DNA of 40,156 nt from positions 1-40,156 of the IMG/VR virus record IMGVR_UViG_3300028007_000005; one strand, 5' to 3'. Of the stretch, positions 8,795-17,756 are shown piece by piece. A program made the translations under genes and the position numbers. This DNA is from a virus. The notes beneath the pieces were generated by a model. It had not been told where the DNA came from. It saw only the letters and a program-made list of their open reading frames with translations, and did not search any database. Within the stretch, counting starts at the first letter, position 1, and each line of letters begins with the position of its first letter.

Positions 8795-11230
8795 TTACTT
8801 CTTCGTCTGCTTAGGCTGTGGCTTGAAGCTCGACTGCTTTGCGCGCTTCTCTGCCGTGGTTGCGTCCGCAGAGGCCTTGCGAAGGGCGGCGGCATGTAGC
8901 TCCTCCGCCCTCCGCTCGTTAGCCTCGTGGGATGCGTTATCGCGTGACTGCTTCTCCTGAACCTCAACAGCCTTCAGCTTCGCGTCGATCATCATCTGCG
9001 CCGCAGCAGAAAGGTTCTCACCCTCCTGCCCAGGCCCAGCAGCATCGGCGTCAGGCTTGTCAACCGAGTCAGTGACCCACGTCTCAAGCGGCGGCTCGGA
9101 CGTGTCGCCAGGCGTGACATCCACCCCCGACTGACGAAGGATCTTCGCCATCGTGGAGGGGCCAGTCGTCGCCTTGACCTGGAGGTTGACGCGAGGTGCC
9201 TGCGGCTCCGGCTGCGGAAGGCGCTGCATGGCCTCCTGAGTCAGCTCGGCGTGGACGTAGAAGCGCTCGCGTACCTCCGGGGGGAGGTTCTCGAACTCCA
9301 CGCCCTTCATGAAGAAGGAGAGCACATCGAAGTGTGCCGCATGGTTGTCCACAGGCCCAGGCATGAGAGATGCACGCTGCAGCAGATACTGAGCCTCAGC
9401 CGGGTCGCCAGTGAGAGCCTCACCGGTCTCCGGGTTGATGCCCATGCTGATCTGCTGCATAGCTGCACGGACGGCCTCTGGGTTGAGAGGCACGCCCTTG
9501 ATGAGCTTGTCGATCTCGCGGTAGGCCTGATCCTCGTCTGCCTGGAACTGGTCGGTGAGACCCCTCATGTTTCCGAGGTCGAGGAACTTGTGTGCCTTGT
9601 CCGGCGGGATGATCCGAAGCTCAACCAGGCGCTCGATCTGAGCCTGGCGTCCTGCGCGGGTGCGCGGGAGGCCCGACCCGACCTTGGCGGAGATCGTCAC
9701 TCCGCCGTTGATGTCGGCCTGGGTGAAACGCTTCACCTGGATGGAGCCGCCACTACCCCGCACCTTGAGAAGGCGAGGCTCGATGTAGTACTGCTGGGCG
9801 AGGCCGAGCATCTGCTGGCCAGCCTTCGCAAGACCCATCTCGATCAGCTTCACGATCGGGGCGAGCTTGTCCGAAGCCATCTCCTGCAGGAGGTCAATGG
9901 CGATCCCCGCCTCAACGTTCGGCGGCACCTTGCCCTCCAGGACATCGACGGAGAAGAAGATCTCCTTCAGACGCCGGGAGATGTTCTCCAGGTGTTCGAA
10001 GACATACGGCGGGAGGGTCGGCAGCGTCTCGAACTCCGGCTTGTGGTTGCCGACAGGCGCGTACTGCAGCACCTGGCCCGGCTCGTTTGTGCGCCGCGTC
10101 CGAAGCGACCCGACCGGGGCCGTCATCACCGGGTTGATCGTCAGGTTCTTGTACTCGACGATCTGGGAGAGAGTCTTGTTCAGCTCCTTCTGGAGCGGAA
10201 TCGAGTGCGTGACCGGAGCGTCGTCGTAGACACTGCCGGGCACGCGGAAGCCGGGGAACTTGACCAGCGGGAGCTGGTTCGTTGGGTACGTCCACTTCTC
10301 GTCGGAGAGGATCTGCTTCTCCGGCCCGTCCACCCAGGCGACGATGCGGCCGTTCGGCATCGCACCGGTCGGGAGGAAGTAGCCGATGTAGACCTTCCGC
10401 ACCGTGGGATCGGCAGCGTCCTCAGCGTTTGAGAAGGGGAGCGTCGCGTCCGGTGAGGCCGCAACGTCCGTAGCCGAGATGTCCTTGCCCCAGCGAGACT
10501 TGATCTCGTCAGGATCGAGGTGGTGGACGCAGATCGCCCACTTGCAGTCCTCGAACGTCTTCGCAGTCGGGTCGAGGTAGACATCGAATGGAGACATGGC
10601 CTCCACCTTGATGTCGCCTACATAGACGACCTTCTCCTGCGGCTCGACGCCGACCTGCTCCAGCTGTGCCCGGAACATGTCCTTCATCGAGTCGTCTACG
10701 ATCGGGTTACCCATCGGATCGAGCAGGAAGCGCATCTGCTTGCCAGCCTGCGCGTCCCAGCTGATCTTCCAGTAGCCCTGACCTGCGATGATCGCCCAGA
10801 GGAGGGCTTCATCGAGCTTCTCGTCGAGGCGGAGGTCGTCCCACCAGTACTCGAAGAGGCGCTCCGCCATCTGTGCCGCCTTCACGTCGTGGTCAGAGCC
10901 TGACCCCGGCGAGGCGTACATCTGCGGCTTGGTCTTCGTCAGCTGTGCCAGAAGGGCGTGTGAGCCGACGATGATCTGGTTCGAGACGATCCTGACTCGG
11001 TGGCGGGGCTTCTCACCCTCGTCCGTAGCAAGCGACTCCAGGCGATCCGACCGAGGCGGAAAGAAGCTATACTGCTTGCCCTTGTAGAACGCCAGGTTCA
11101 GCCTCCACTGGCGTTCAAGCGACTGCCGCGAACGCTTAGTCGCCTCAAACTTGTTGCAGAGGTCTGCAACGCTCTTGAGCTTCGAGACGGACTTCGTAGC
11201 CTTGCCCGCGAACTCTTCAGCCGGATGCAC
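8795..11230 (-). CDS. Portal (head-tail connector) protein
   Basis: This 811-residue protein is a podovirus-type portal forming the dodecameric ring through which DNA is pumped. Recognisable parts are ERQWRLNLAFYKGKQYSFF near residue 40, QIIVGSHALLAQLTKTKPQMYASP, a EALLWAIIAGQGYWKISWDAQAGKQ segment and the stem-like LENISRRLKEIFFSVDVLEG. The last 150 residues are a charged Ala/Glu/Lys-rich tail with coiled-coil content, perhaps an extended barrel or disordered. The start is GTG with AGGAGG six bases before it. Neighbours are TerL upstream and scaffold and capsid downstream. Confidence 0.85.
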   Translation of the reverse strand: MHPAEEFAGKATKSVSKLKSVADLCNKFEATKRSRQSLERQWRLNLAFYKGKQYSFFPPRSDRLESLATDEGEKPRHRVRIVSNQIIVGSHALLAQLTKTKPQMYASPGSGSDHDVKAAQMAERLFEYWWDDLRLDEKLDEALLWAIIAGQGYWKISWDAQAGKQMRFLLDPMGNPIVDDSMKDMFRAQLEQVGVEPQEKVVYVGDIKVEAMSPFDVYLDPTAKTFEDCKWAICVHHLDPDEIKSRWGKDISATDVAASPDATLPFSNAEDAADPTVRKVYIGYFLPTGAMPNGRIVAWVDGPEKQILSDEKWTYPTNQLPLVKFPGFRVPGSVYDDAPVTHSIPLQKELNKTLSQIVEYKNLTINPVMTAPVGSLRTRRTNEPGQVLQYAPVGNHKPEFETLPTLPPYVFEHLENISRRLKEIFFSVDVLEGKVPPNVEAGIAIDLLQEMASDKLAPIVKLIEMGLAKAGQQMLGLAQQYYIEPRLLKVRGSGGSIQVKRFTQADINGGVTISAKVGSGLPRTRAGRQAQIERLVELRIIPPDKAHKFLDLGNMRGLTDQFQADEDQAYREIDKLIKGVPLNPEAVRAAMQQISMGINPETGEALTGDPAEAQYLLQRASLMPGPVDNHAAHFDVLSFFMKGVEFENLPPEVRERFYVHAELTQEAMQRLPQPEPQAPRVNLQVKATTGPSTMAKILRQSGVDVTPGDTSEPPLETWVTDSVDKPDADAAGPGQEGENLSAAAQMMIDAKLKAVEVQEKQSRDNASHEANERRAEELHAAALRKASADATTAEKRAKQSSFKPQPKQTKK

Positions 11231-11241
11231 TCGTCACCTCC

Positions 11242-11505
11242 TTACGCCAGCTCGACGTTGGTGTTATCGAAACCTGTCAGTTCGAGCAGCTCCGCAACCT
11301 CTTCCTTGTTGACTCCGTAGAAGGGGTCACGCGAACGGAAGAACTCTTCGTCCTCCTCCTCTTCAGTGAGGTAAAGCTGCTCCATCGGAACGTCGTCAGG
11401 AACCGGCAGAGGCTTCTTGGCCTCCGCCAGCTCCCGCGACAGCTCAACGATCGTGTCGGTCAGCTCCTTGTTCGTCTGAAGGAGCTGCTTCACGATCTCT
11501 TCCAT
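11242..11505 (-). CDS. Small acidic coiled-coil protein
   Basis: The 87-residue product begins with a leucine-zipper-like helix (MEEIVKQLLQTNKELTDTIVELSRELAEAK), then a Pro-rich linker, a Glu/Asp cluster (TEEEEDEEFF) and a short C-terminal helix (KEEVAELLELTGF). No family is recognised. Between TerL and portal it could help packaging or head assembly. Its ATG overlaps the upstream stop by one base, and its TAA stop forms part of the portal gene's ribosome site, so it is locked into the operon. Confidence 0.6.
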   Translation of the reverse strand: MEEIVKQLLQTNKELTDTIVELSRELAEAKKPLPVPDDVPMEQLYLTEEEEDEEFFRSRDPFYGVNKEEVAELLELTGFDNTNVELA

Positions 11506-11864
11506 TACTCAGCCTCTTCGGCCTTCGGCTTCGCCTTGGGCTTGGGAGCGGGCTTCGCAGCCTGCAGCTCCTCAACACCCTGCGCGATCTTGCGGAACGC
11601 CTCCGCCTCGCGCCGAGCGACATCGCGCTCAGCCTCCATGGCGACGGCAGCATCCTGCAGCTTGACCGCCTCCTCCGGGGAGAGATACCCGAAGAGGCCA
11701 GCGGCCTCCTGCACGCACTCGTGGCACAGGTAGATGCGGTCAGCCCGCACACCATCGGTGTGGAAGCGGCCCGTGTCTACAAACGGCTTCGGCTCGGCCT
11801 GGTTACCCTTACGACACACGATGCAACAGGCGGGCGGAAGCGCAACAACTTCTGCGATCTGCAT
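11505..11864 (-). CDS. Zinc-binding coiled-coil protein of packaging region
   Basis: The N-terminal part of this 119-residue protein has two cysteine pairs, CCIVC near residue 14 and CHEC near residue 48, separated by about 30 residues, as in a zinc-ribbon or ClpX-type zinc finger. Residues 60-98 form a charged helix (EEAVKLQDAAVAMEAERDVARREAEAFRKIAQ). The tail is Lys/Ala/Pro-rich (KPAPKPKAKPKAEEAE), probably disordered. The layout resembles small phage proteins with a ClpX-like C4 finger. The function is unknown. It lies eight bases downstream of TerL and overlaps the next gene by one base. Confidence 0.6.
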   Translation of the reverse strand: MQIAEVVALPPACCIVCRKGNQAEPKPFVDTGRFHTDGVRADRIYLCHECVQEAAGLFGYLSPEEAVKLQDAAVAMEAERDVARREAEAFRKIAQGVEELQAAKPAPKPKAKPKAEEAE

Positions 11865-11872
11865 GAGTCTCC

Positions 11873-13354
11873 TTACCAGTCAGACCCGAGGTGCTCGTCC
11901 ACAGAGAAGAAGTCTTGATACTCGTTCTCCACCGGAAGATCGGCCCGCATCAGCTCCTCAATCGTGTGAGGCTCCTGTACGAGCGCCAGATCCGGCGTGT
12001 CGGGGAGCAGAGCGCCCGCCGTGCGGAGCGCAATCTCCACGGCATCCAGACAGTCGTCCTTCGGGTTCTTGAGGGTAGAATCATAGTCCACCCATTCGTT
12101 GATGAAATCGGAGTGGTCAGGACGAACCTTGACCCGTCCGATGCGGAAGAGAGGTGCCATCGCAAGGATGCGCTGGAACTTCTTCCCCTTCGCGGGCATC
12201 TCAATGATCGGGGGGATCGAGCTTAGACGCATGACCTGCTGCGCAAGAGCAGCCTGGTAGACGTTGGACTCGATTCCGATCATGTGCGGACGCCACTTCT
12301 GGTGCATCGAAGCGATCAGCTCCACCTGATCCGGGAACGGGATGCGATCCGCGATCTGCTCCAGCAGGTAGTACTGGGAGCCATCCTTCGTTCCCCCGAT
12401 CACAGCGAGGCTGAAGCGGTCAGCGGAGTCCGCCAGTGAGATAGCGGGATCTACGCCGATCCAGACGTTCAGGTCGAGTTTCGTCGGATCGTCAGGAGAA
12501 GTCGGAAGTTCATGGGTTTTGTAGTAATGAAGCCACTCACCAGCCAGCTCCTTACCTGCCATTGAATCGAACGCAGCGCAATACTCCTGCTTGAAGAGCA
12601 TTGGATGGTACTTCTTCGACATGTACTCCCACTCTTCCCGTGGGAAGTACGGGTTGTCGATTGACCAGTACTCAACCCGCCCGATGGTAGGGTCTTCCAT
12701 AGCTTCTTCAGACCAGAACTCGTCGTAGAACCAGTTCTTACCGGCAGGCGTAGTGGTGGTAATGACGATCCCGAGCTTGTCAGAGAGAGCCGGACGGGAG
12801 ACTTCCCAGGCTCGTGCGTCTGAGATGAACGCGGCCTCATCCAGCCACATGATGTCGAGGCCAGCGCCGCGAAGAGACTCAGGATCATCAGCTGTCTTGA
12901 ACTCAAGGAAGCTCCCATTCTCGAACTCAAACCAACGGTTCCCTCGGTTCTCCTTGTACTCAAGGCCGTGGGTGAAGCCCGCAGCTGCAAGGCACTCGCG
13001 GAACGTGAGCAGCGCGGCCATACCAGTCGGGTAGTCCTTGGTAAGCACCCAGGCCCGAAGCGGGCGATCGGAGACCTTTCCATGAGCGTCATGGTGGAAC
13101 TCGCTGGGGTGCGACAGGTAGAAGAGCATCTCCCAGGCGGCGCTGAGGGTCTTCCCTCCACGGCGTCCGGCCACGAGATGCCTGAAGCGGCAGAGCTTGT
13201 CGTCCTTCCGCATGACGTGGAAGAGCGTCTGCCAGTAGTGGGGAACGTAGCCCTTCTGGAGGAACCAGGAGAGCTTCATCCCAAACGGCTCGGCCTCCCT
13301 GGCTAGCTCAGGCAGGGAGAACGGCTTGCCGTCTCTTGCCTTGTAGGAAGGCAT
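11873..13354 (-). CDS. terL: Terminase large subunit
   Basis: The 493-residue protein has both terminase modules. The ATPase has a Walker A AGRRGGKT at 62-69, Walker B LDIMWLDEA at 166-174 and the coupling motif TTTPAG at 200-205. The RNase H-fold nuclease has acidic residues in WIGVDPAIS (D302), GIESN (E362) and the DDCLDAVEIA cluster (433-441). It cuts concatemeric DNA and drives it into the procapsid with ATP. Length is normal for the family. A GAAGGGAG ribosome site lies about ten bases before the ATG. A strong hairpin upstream separates it from the appendage genes, so it may have its own promoter. Confidence 0.92.
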   Translation of the reverse strand: MPSYKARDGKPFSLPELAREAEPFGMKLSWFLQKGYVPHYWQTLFHVMRKDDKLCRFRHLVAGRRGGKTLSAAWEMLFYLSHPSEFHHDAHGKVSDRPLRAWVLTKDYPTGMAALLTFRECLAAAGFTHGLEYKENRGNRWFEFENGSFLEFKTADDPESLRGAGLDIMWLDEAAFISDARAWEVSRPALSDKLGIVITTTTPAGKNWFYDEFWSEEAMEDPTIGRVEYWSIDNPYFPREEWEYMSKKYHPMLFKQEYCAAFDSMAGKELAGEWLHYYKTHELPTSPDDPTKLDLNVWIGVDPAISLADSADRFSLAVIGGTKDGSQYYLLEQIADRIPFPDQVELIASMHQKWRPHMIGIESNVYQAALAQQVMRLSSIPPIIEMPAKGKKFQRILAMAPLFRIGRVKVRPDHSDFINEWVDYDSTLKNPKDDCLDAVEIALRTAGALLPDTPDLALVQEPHTIEELMRADLPVENEYQDFFSVDEHLGSDW

Positions 13355-13407
13355 GTGCTACACTCCCTTCGTGTGTTACCTCTCGTCGCGGGAGGCTGGG
13401 GAGAGAA

Positions 13408-13436
13408 GGGAGGGGGAGATCGGGTCTCCCCCTCCC
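13408..13436 (-). terminator. 12-bp hairpin between repeat protein gene and terL
   Basis: A perfect 12-bp stem (GGGAGGGGGAGA / TCTCCCCCTCCC) with a five-base loop begins a few bases after the stop of the 264-residue repeat protein gene and lies about 55 bases before terL. On the minus strand it is followed by TTCTCTCC, only partly U-rich. It is best read as an intrinsic terminator or attenuator that isolates the appendage genes from the packaging genes. Confidence 0.6.
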
Positions 13437-13441
13437 AACTC

Positions 13442-14236
13442 TTAGTTGTAGAAGCCGAACCGGCTCAGGAACAACATCGCCCGACGACGGCCCCGCCCTG
13501 CGAGTCCGAGCAGCCCTGACGGTGTAAGCGTCATGGTTGCTTGGATCAGGCGGGTGTAGAGCCGCCCCACCGACATAGCGGCGGAGAGCGACAGACTCGC
13601 CGCGAACGTCCTGAACGCCGTCAACTGGCGAGCAACCACCGGGTTCAGCGTCATGTTCGTGATGACCTCGATCTGTAGCGAGAGCTGCTTGACGATCGAG
13701 AGCGACAGCTCGAACGTAGCCGCGATGGCCCTACGGTAGGTTGCCACCTTCATCAGCTGGGGAGTCAGCGTCAACGCAGCTGCCACCGTCTTCATCATCT
13801 GCCGCTGCAAGGCAGGCCCGAGCGTCAGAGACGCTGTGATCACCTTGTTCGGCAGCTTCGCAACCGTGGACTGGAGTGCTAGAGAGGCCTGGATCAGGCG
13901 CTGTCGGTGCACCGAGTAACCGATTGCGGCCCCCAGAGCGAGACTGGTGGTGATGGCTACCAGCCTCGTCTTGACCAGCGTGACTACCGCTGTCAAGGTG
14001 AGGGCAGCCTGGATAGCGACACGCATGAGCCTCGTAAGGCCTGGTGTAAGCGTCAGGCTAGCTGCGATCGTGCGCCGATAGGACACAGCCCGCGTCACGA
14101 CCGCCGACCACATGAGGGCAGCAGCGATCGTAACCGCACGGATCGCCCGATGTGACTCTGAAGGAGCCAGCGTCAGACTTGCCGAAACGGCGACCGGAGT
14201 TGGCGGAGGCCCGTTTGACCTCAGCAGGAGAAGCAT
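13442..14236 (-). CDS. Protein made of about 12 tandem 20-residue repeats
   Basis: Nearly all 264 residues are repeats of a pattern like [basic]-x-I-x-A-s-L-T-L-x-P followed by a short basic stretch, for example TIAASLTLTPGLTRLMR, VITASLTLGPALQRQMMK and LIQATMTLTPSGLLGL. Units start about every 17-22 residues from residue 15 to 245, ending in a basic tail (GRGRRRAML). The alternating hydrophobic strand plus basic turn suggests a beta-solenoid or amyloid-like fibre, and the hydrophobicity could also allow membrane contact. No family is recognised. It overlaps the upstream fibre-domain gene by one base (TAATG), so a tail or head appendage role is inferred. Confidence 0.65.
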   Translation of the reverse strand: MLLLLRSNGPPPTPVAVSASLTLAPSESHRAIRAVTIAAALMWSAVVTRAVSYRRTIAASLTLTPGLTRLMRVAIQAALTLTAVVTLVKTRLVAITTSLALGAAIGYSVHRQRLIQASLALQSTVAKLPNKVITASLTLGPALQRQMMKTVAAALTLTPQLMKVATYRRAIAATFELSLSIVKQLSLQIEVITNMTLNPVVARQLTAFRTFAASLSLSAAMSVGRLYTRLIQATMTLTPSGLLGLAGRGRRRAMLFLSRFGFYN

Positions 14237-14709
14237 TAGCCGACCTTCGTAGCGACCATCGCAGACCCAGCCTTGAAGGTGGCCGAGGCTGCAACTTCAG
14301 GGCCGAAGCGAAGACGGCAGGTGCCTGCGCTGGTGGACGCCTGCAAGACCCCGTGGCCCATGACCGGGATGATGACTCCCGTTGCGTTGACTCCAGATGA
14401 GAGACCGCGAGCAGTATCGTCGCCCACAGCGTCTCCGGCCGTAATCGTACCGGTGTTCGCAAGGACGTGGTTGAAGGTCAACCCAACACTGGTAACCGCA
14501 ACCGACGTATCGAACGCGAACCGATACCCTGTTGTAGTAGCCGCCGAGGTACACATCAAGTAGAGATCGACTACCCACTCCTCGTTGGCCCCGAAGCTGA
14601 ACACGAGATCGGTGTTTACGAGCGACGCTGCCGAGTGGGTCACGTCTGCCGCCTGAAAGGCGACGACATGCGTAGGTGCGCTTGCGGTATCAGGAGTCCA
14701 GATAGGCAT
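14236..14709 (-). CDS. Beta-sandwich appendage protein
   Basis: This 157-residue protein is Ala/Thr/Gly/Val-rich with few charged residues and almost entirely beta. It contains NEEWVVDLYLMCTSAATTTGYRF, GVIIPVMGHGVLQASTSAGTCRLRF and SATFKAGSAMVATKVG, a pattern seen in trimeric fibre-head domains and decoration proteins. It is probably a fibre or capsid-surface component working with the large protein encoded just upstream, whose stop overlaps its ATG (TAATG). The fold is judged by eye only. Confidence 0.6.
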   Translation of the reverse strand: MPIWTPDTASAPTHVVAFQAADVTHSAASLVNTDLVFSFGANEEWVVDLYLMCTSAATTTGYRFAFDTSVAVTSVGLTFNHVLANTGTITAGDAVGDDTARGLSSGVNATGVIIPVMGHGVLQASTSAGTCRLRFGPEVAASATFKAGSAMVATKVG

Positions 14710-17360
14710 TACGTCAACTCCGTGACTCGTGCCGTCCCCGTACCCGTATCCAGGATGCCGTCGATCCGCCCAGTGTACATAGGAGAAGTCGGTAGCTCCA
14801 GCGTGGCCTGAGAAGTCAGTCGATAGGTGAACGACGTAGCAGAGGCCGTGGTGCCGTACTTGACGTAGAGAATACCCGACGAGTCGTTGTGGATGATGAC
14901 ACCCCTCCGGCTCGTGTTCGCCGCCAGCAGCTGCGCGCTCGCGGTCGAAGTAGCGACGTTGGTGAGAGTCGCGGTTGAGGTCTTCTCCGGTGCGGTCGTA
15001 ACGACGTAGCTAGACGGGATGAAGATCTTCTGCGCCCCGTCGGAGCCAATGTACGGCTTGTAGGCGTTGACCCCATCCCACCCGTACATGACGATACCGC
15101 GAGTGGGGGAAGCCGCTCCCTCTGCTGCCAGATTCAGGTCGTTCCCTGCACCATCCCCGATACGGGTCTTAGCGTTGCCGTTGGCGTCAACCCCGACAGT
15201 GTTGCCACCGCCAGACAGTTCGACCTTACCGACGAGGTTGCTCCCGGCAGGAAGCGCGGGAAGGCGGGTGACATCGACATCAAGACCGTGCGCCATCGTA
15301 CCAGGCGCGATTACGAGCTGGTTACCCGCCGATTCCGACGAATCGTGCAACCGAAGCGAGGTATCAACAAGAAGACGCTGCTTCAGCTCGTTAACAGCCG
15401 CACCTGATCCGTGCACCGCAGGCTCTACGATCCCTGTAAGCCAGCTGAACCCAAGAGCGGACGAATCATGCTTGAAGGTCGTTACCGACTGCACAGCCGG
15501 GTAGCTCGCAGGCAACGTGGGAGCCGTCGTAGGGGCAATCCAGTTCGGCCCCGACTCTACTCGCACATGCAGCGGGTTCGACGATCCAATGTCCGTCGTC
15601 CCGTCAGTGAGCCTGACCTTCCCGATGTAGTTGGTGCCCGCTGGAATCGAGGGCAGGGTTAGAACATCAACATCACCAATGTTGTTCTCGCCCGCCGGGA
15701 GGGGAGGCAACGTCAGGACATCAACATCCCCGATGTTATTGGTACCCGCCGGAAGAGAAGGCAACGTCAGAACGTCAACGTCGCCAATGTTGTTCGTACC
15801 GGCTGGAAGCGGTGGAAGCGTTAGAACATCTACGTCACCGATGTTGTTGTTTCCCGCCGGAAGCGCTGGAAGCGTCAGAACGTCAACGTCACCAATGTTG
15901 TTGTTGCCCGCTGGTAGGGAAGGCAACGTCAGAACGTCAACATCTCCGATGTTGTTCGTGCCCGCCGGAAGGGAGGGCAGCGTCAGGACATCAACGTCAC
16001 CAATGTTGTTGGTACCTGCCGCCAGACCGACCTCTTCCCGCCCAGAGTTCGTGTACTGCTGGGGGAAAAGACCGTACCCAGTGGAAACGTTGACAGACGC
16101 CGAACCCGACGTGTACGAGATACAGTTGACTCGGAAGTTCACCATTCCCGAAGTTGGGATGTAGAACGTTCCCCCTCCAGTCGCGTTGGTGACGTTGTTC
16201 ATGGCACCGTAGGCCGTGAGCGGTTGCCAGCTGCCGGTTCCATCGTGCGCTTCACCTTCGAACGCCAGAACAGCTGTGAACGTTCCGACGATACGCACCC
16301 GAATGTACGTCGCGAGACCAATGTCAGCGATCTGTACCAGCTGCCCAGCTCCTGTGATGGTGCCGGATGCAGACTTCGCCTTGATGTTGCGCACGTCGGC
16401 GTAGAGGCCGGTGGTGGAGCCGCGCAACCTGAACGCAGTCGCTCCATCCCACATGTAGGGGAAGACTGCCTGGATGCCGTAGTTGCGAGCGTCAGTCGTG
16501 ACTGAGAAGGTTTCCCCCGCTCCAATGTGGCTGAGAGCGTGGTACCAGGAAGGGCTTGCCCCCGTCCCGTTAGCGAGCTTGTTGAAGCTCGTCGTCGGTA
16601 CGGTGGAGAAGGTCGAGAGACCGTTGCCGTCTGAGTTGACCGTCGAGATGTCGGTGGTACCGTCCGTCAGGCGAACCCTACCAATGTAGTTGGTACCGGC
16701 AGCAATCCGCTTGACATCAACCGAAAGGCCGTTTGTGGCGTCAGCGGGGATGTTGGAGGTAGATCCGGGCACGCGCAGAACGTTGTAGAGACCCGTGCTC
16801 GTAACGTCGATACCCGTCTCAACCATGACCCCGTTGGCCGTATTGACTGCCATCGTTGGGAGAGGTGCCCACGGTGCGCCCATGACTCGATGCGCCGAGT
16901 AGGTCATCGTCCCCGAAGTCAGCGTTACGTTGATGTTGACCTGCAAGGGAGCAAAGACTCCAGGGATGTAGAAGAACCCGCTCTGGTTAGCACTATACGA
17001 CTCGTTCTCGCGCCACCTCTTATTGTTCACGTCGTAGTGCCGGATGAACCGGGTGGTGCTGTCTATCTGCGACTGGAACGTGAACGAGCCTGCCCAAGTG
17101 CCATAAACGTGGATGAGCAGCCCATGCGCACCATTCATCGGAATCGTTACGGTGGTGGTAGAGCTATGGCTACCAGTCTGGAAGCTGGGAGTGCTTTCAC
17201 GGTTGGTGACGTGGAGCGCCCCGTTCGTGCTGTCCATCGGGGTTGCACTACCGTCAGCAGACTGCGCCAGCTTGACAATCTGCACATGACCGGCAGCGCC
17301 AGCGTCATCAGTTGCTACAGTCGTACCTGACCCGGCGGTAATCTGAACGCCGTCAGCCAT
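14709..17360 (-). CDS. Large fibre-like structural protein with 18-residue repeats
   Basis: The 883-residue product is beta-rich, poor in charge, and built of repeated strands. Its middle (about 446-571) has seven near-identical 18-residue units with the core NNIGDVDVLTLP and linker xLPAG. Related degenerate modules (NYIGRVRLTDGTTDI, NYIGKVRLTDGTTDI, LPALPAGSNLVGKVEL) flank this array. Two further beta-sandwich-like regions (about 40-160 and 300-435) and a C-terminal domain with RRGVIIHNDSSGILYVKYG complete it. This resembles fibrous appendage or virion surface proteins. The ATG follows a perfect GGAGGTGACAC ribosome site. Repeat number may vary between relatives and alter length or reach. 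Confidence 0.72.
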   Translation of the reverse strand: MADGVQITAGSGTTVATDDAGAAGHVQIVKLAQSADGSATPMDSTNGALHVTNRESTPSFQTGSHSSTTTVTIPMNGAHGLLIHVYGTWAGSFTFQSQIDSTTRFIRHYDVNNKRWRENESYSANQSGFFYIPGVFAPLQVNINVTLTSGTMTYSAHRVMGAPWAPLPTMAVNTANGVMVETGIDVTSTGLYNVLRVPGSTSNIPADATNGLSVDVKRIAAGTNYIGRVRLTDGTTDISTVNSDGNGLSTFSTVPTTSFNKLANGTGASPSWYHALSHIGAGETFSVTTDARNYGIQAVFPYMWDGATAFRLRGSTTGLYADVRNIKAKSASGTITGAGQLVQIADIGLATYIRVRIVGTFTAVLAFEGEAHDGTGSWQPLTAYGAMNNVTNATGGGTFYIPTSGMVNFRVNCISYTSGSASVNVSTGYGLFPQQYTNSGREEVGLAAGTNNIGDVDVLTLPSLPAGTNNIGDVDVLTLPSLPAGNNNIGDVDVLTLPALPAGNNNIGDVDVLTLPPLPAGTNNIGDVDVLTLPSLPAGTNNIGDVDVLTLPPLPAGENNIGDVDVLTLPSIPAGTNYIGKVRLTDGTTDIGSSNPLHVRVESGPNWIAPTTAPTLPASYPAVQSVTTFKHDSSALGFSWLTGIVEPAVHGSGAAVNELKQRLLVDTSLRLHDSSESAGNQLVIAPGTMAHGLDVDVTRLPALPAGSNLVGKVELSGGGNTVGVDANGNAKTRIGDGAGNDLNLAAEGAASPTRGIVMYGWDGVNAYKPYIGSDGAQKIFIPSSYVVTTAPEKTSTATLTNVATSTASAQLLAANTSRRGVIIHNDSSGILYVKYGTTASATSFTYRLTSQATLELPTSPMYTGRIDGILDTGTGTARVTELT
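15646..16023 (-). repeat. Seven tandem 54-bp coding repeats
   Basis: Seven in-frame copies of a 54-bp unit encode GDVDVLTLP-xLPAG-xNNI with very little amino-acid change, mainly at the residues before LP and after PAG. Third-base differences between copies show they are not all recent, yet conservation of the peptide implies selection. Slippage or recombination could change copy number. Confidence 0.85.
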
Positions 17361-17372
17361 GTGTCACCTCCC

Positions 17373-17753
17373 TTACGATGGGTCTACAGTGATGGTGTAC
17401 TGGATCGAGTCGTTGAGAACGACCGCGACCCCGGTGTGGTCGGAAAGGACGAAGGCCGTCCCCGCCGCCGAAGCAGTGAAGAGACCGACCTCGTTGATGG
17501 TCTTGGAGCCGTTCGCCGTGATGGTGGCGACAGCCTGGTACTGGGCCGTCTGGCCAGAACCGGTCTTCGTGACGGTGGCGAGTACGCGAGACTCAGAAGC
17601 TGGAGTCGTCAGCGTCGTGGACGACTTGGTGGGGGGCGTCCCCCCGCCCGTGCCCCATCCGACGTATTCAGGACGCGTCGTGATCGAGCCAGTCTTGTCC
17701 ATCAGCTTATCGACGGTGTACTCTTCCGCCACATACGGGACTACAGCAGGCAT
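17373..17753 (-). CDS. Virion appendage protein, fibre-proximal type
   Basis: The 126-residue protein starts MPAVVPYVAEEYTVDKLMD and contains a GTGGGTPPTKSSTTLTTPASESRVLATVT stretch, then an all-beta part with ANGSKTINEVGLFTASAAGTAFVLSDHTGVAVVLNDSIQYTITVDPS. The NEVGLF and DSIQYTITV pattern is often seen in small phage structural proteins near tail fibres and collars. It has an excellent ribosome site (GGAGGTAACACATG) formed by the end of the preceding gene and lies 12 bases before the large repeat protein gene. Exact role unknown. Confidence 0.6.
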   Translation of the reverse strand: MPAVVPYVAEEYTVDKLMDKTGSITTRPEYVGWGTGGGTPPTKSSTTLTTPASESRVLATVTKTGSGQTAQYQAVATITANGSKTINEVGLFTASAAGTAFVLSDHTGVAVVLNDSIQYTITVDPS

Positions 17754-17756
17754 GTG

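Noticed and set aside
15646-16023. CRISPR-like regular repeats
   Set aside because: Units are contiguous, in frame and lack unique spacers; they encode a protein repeat.
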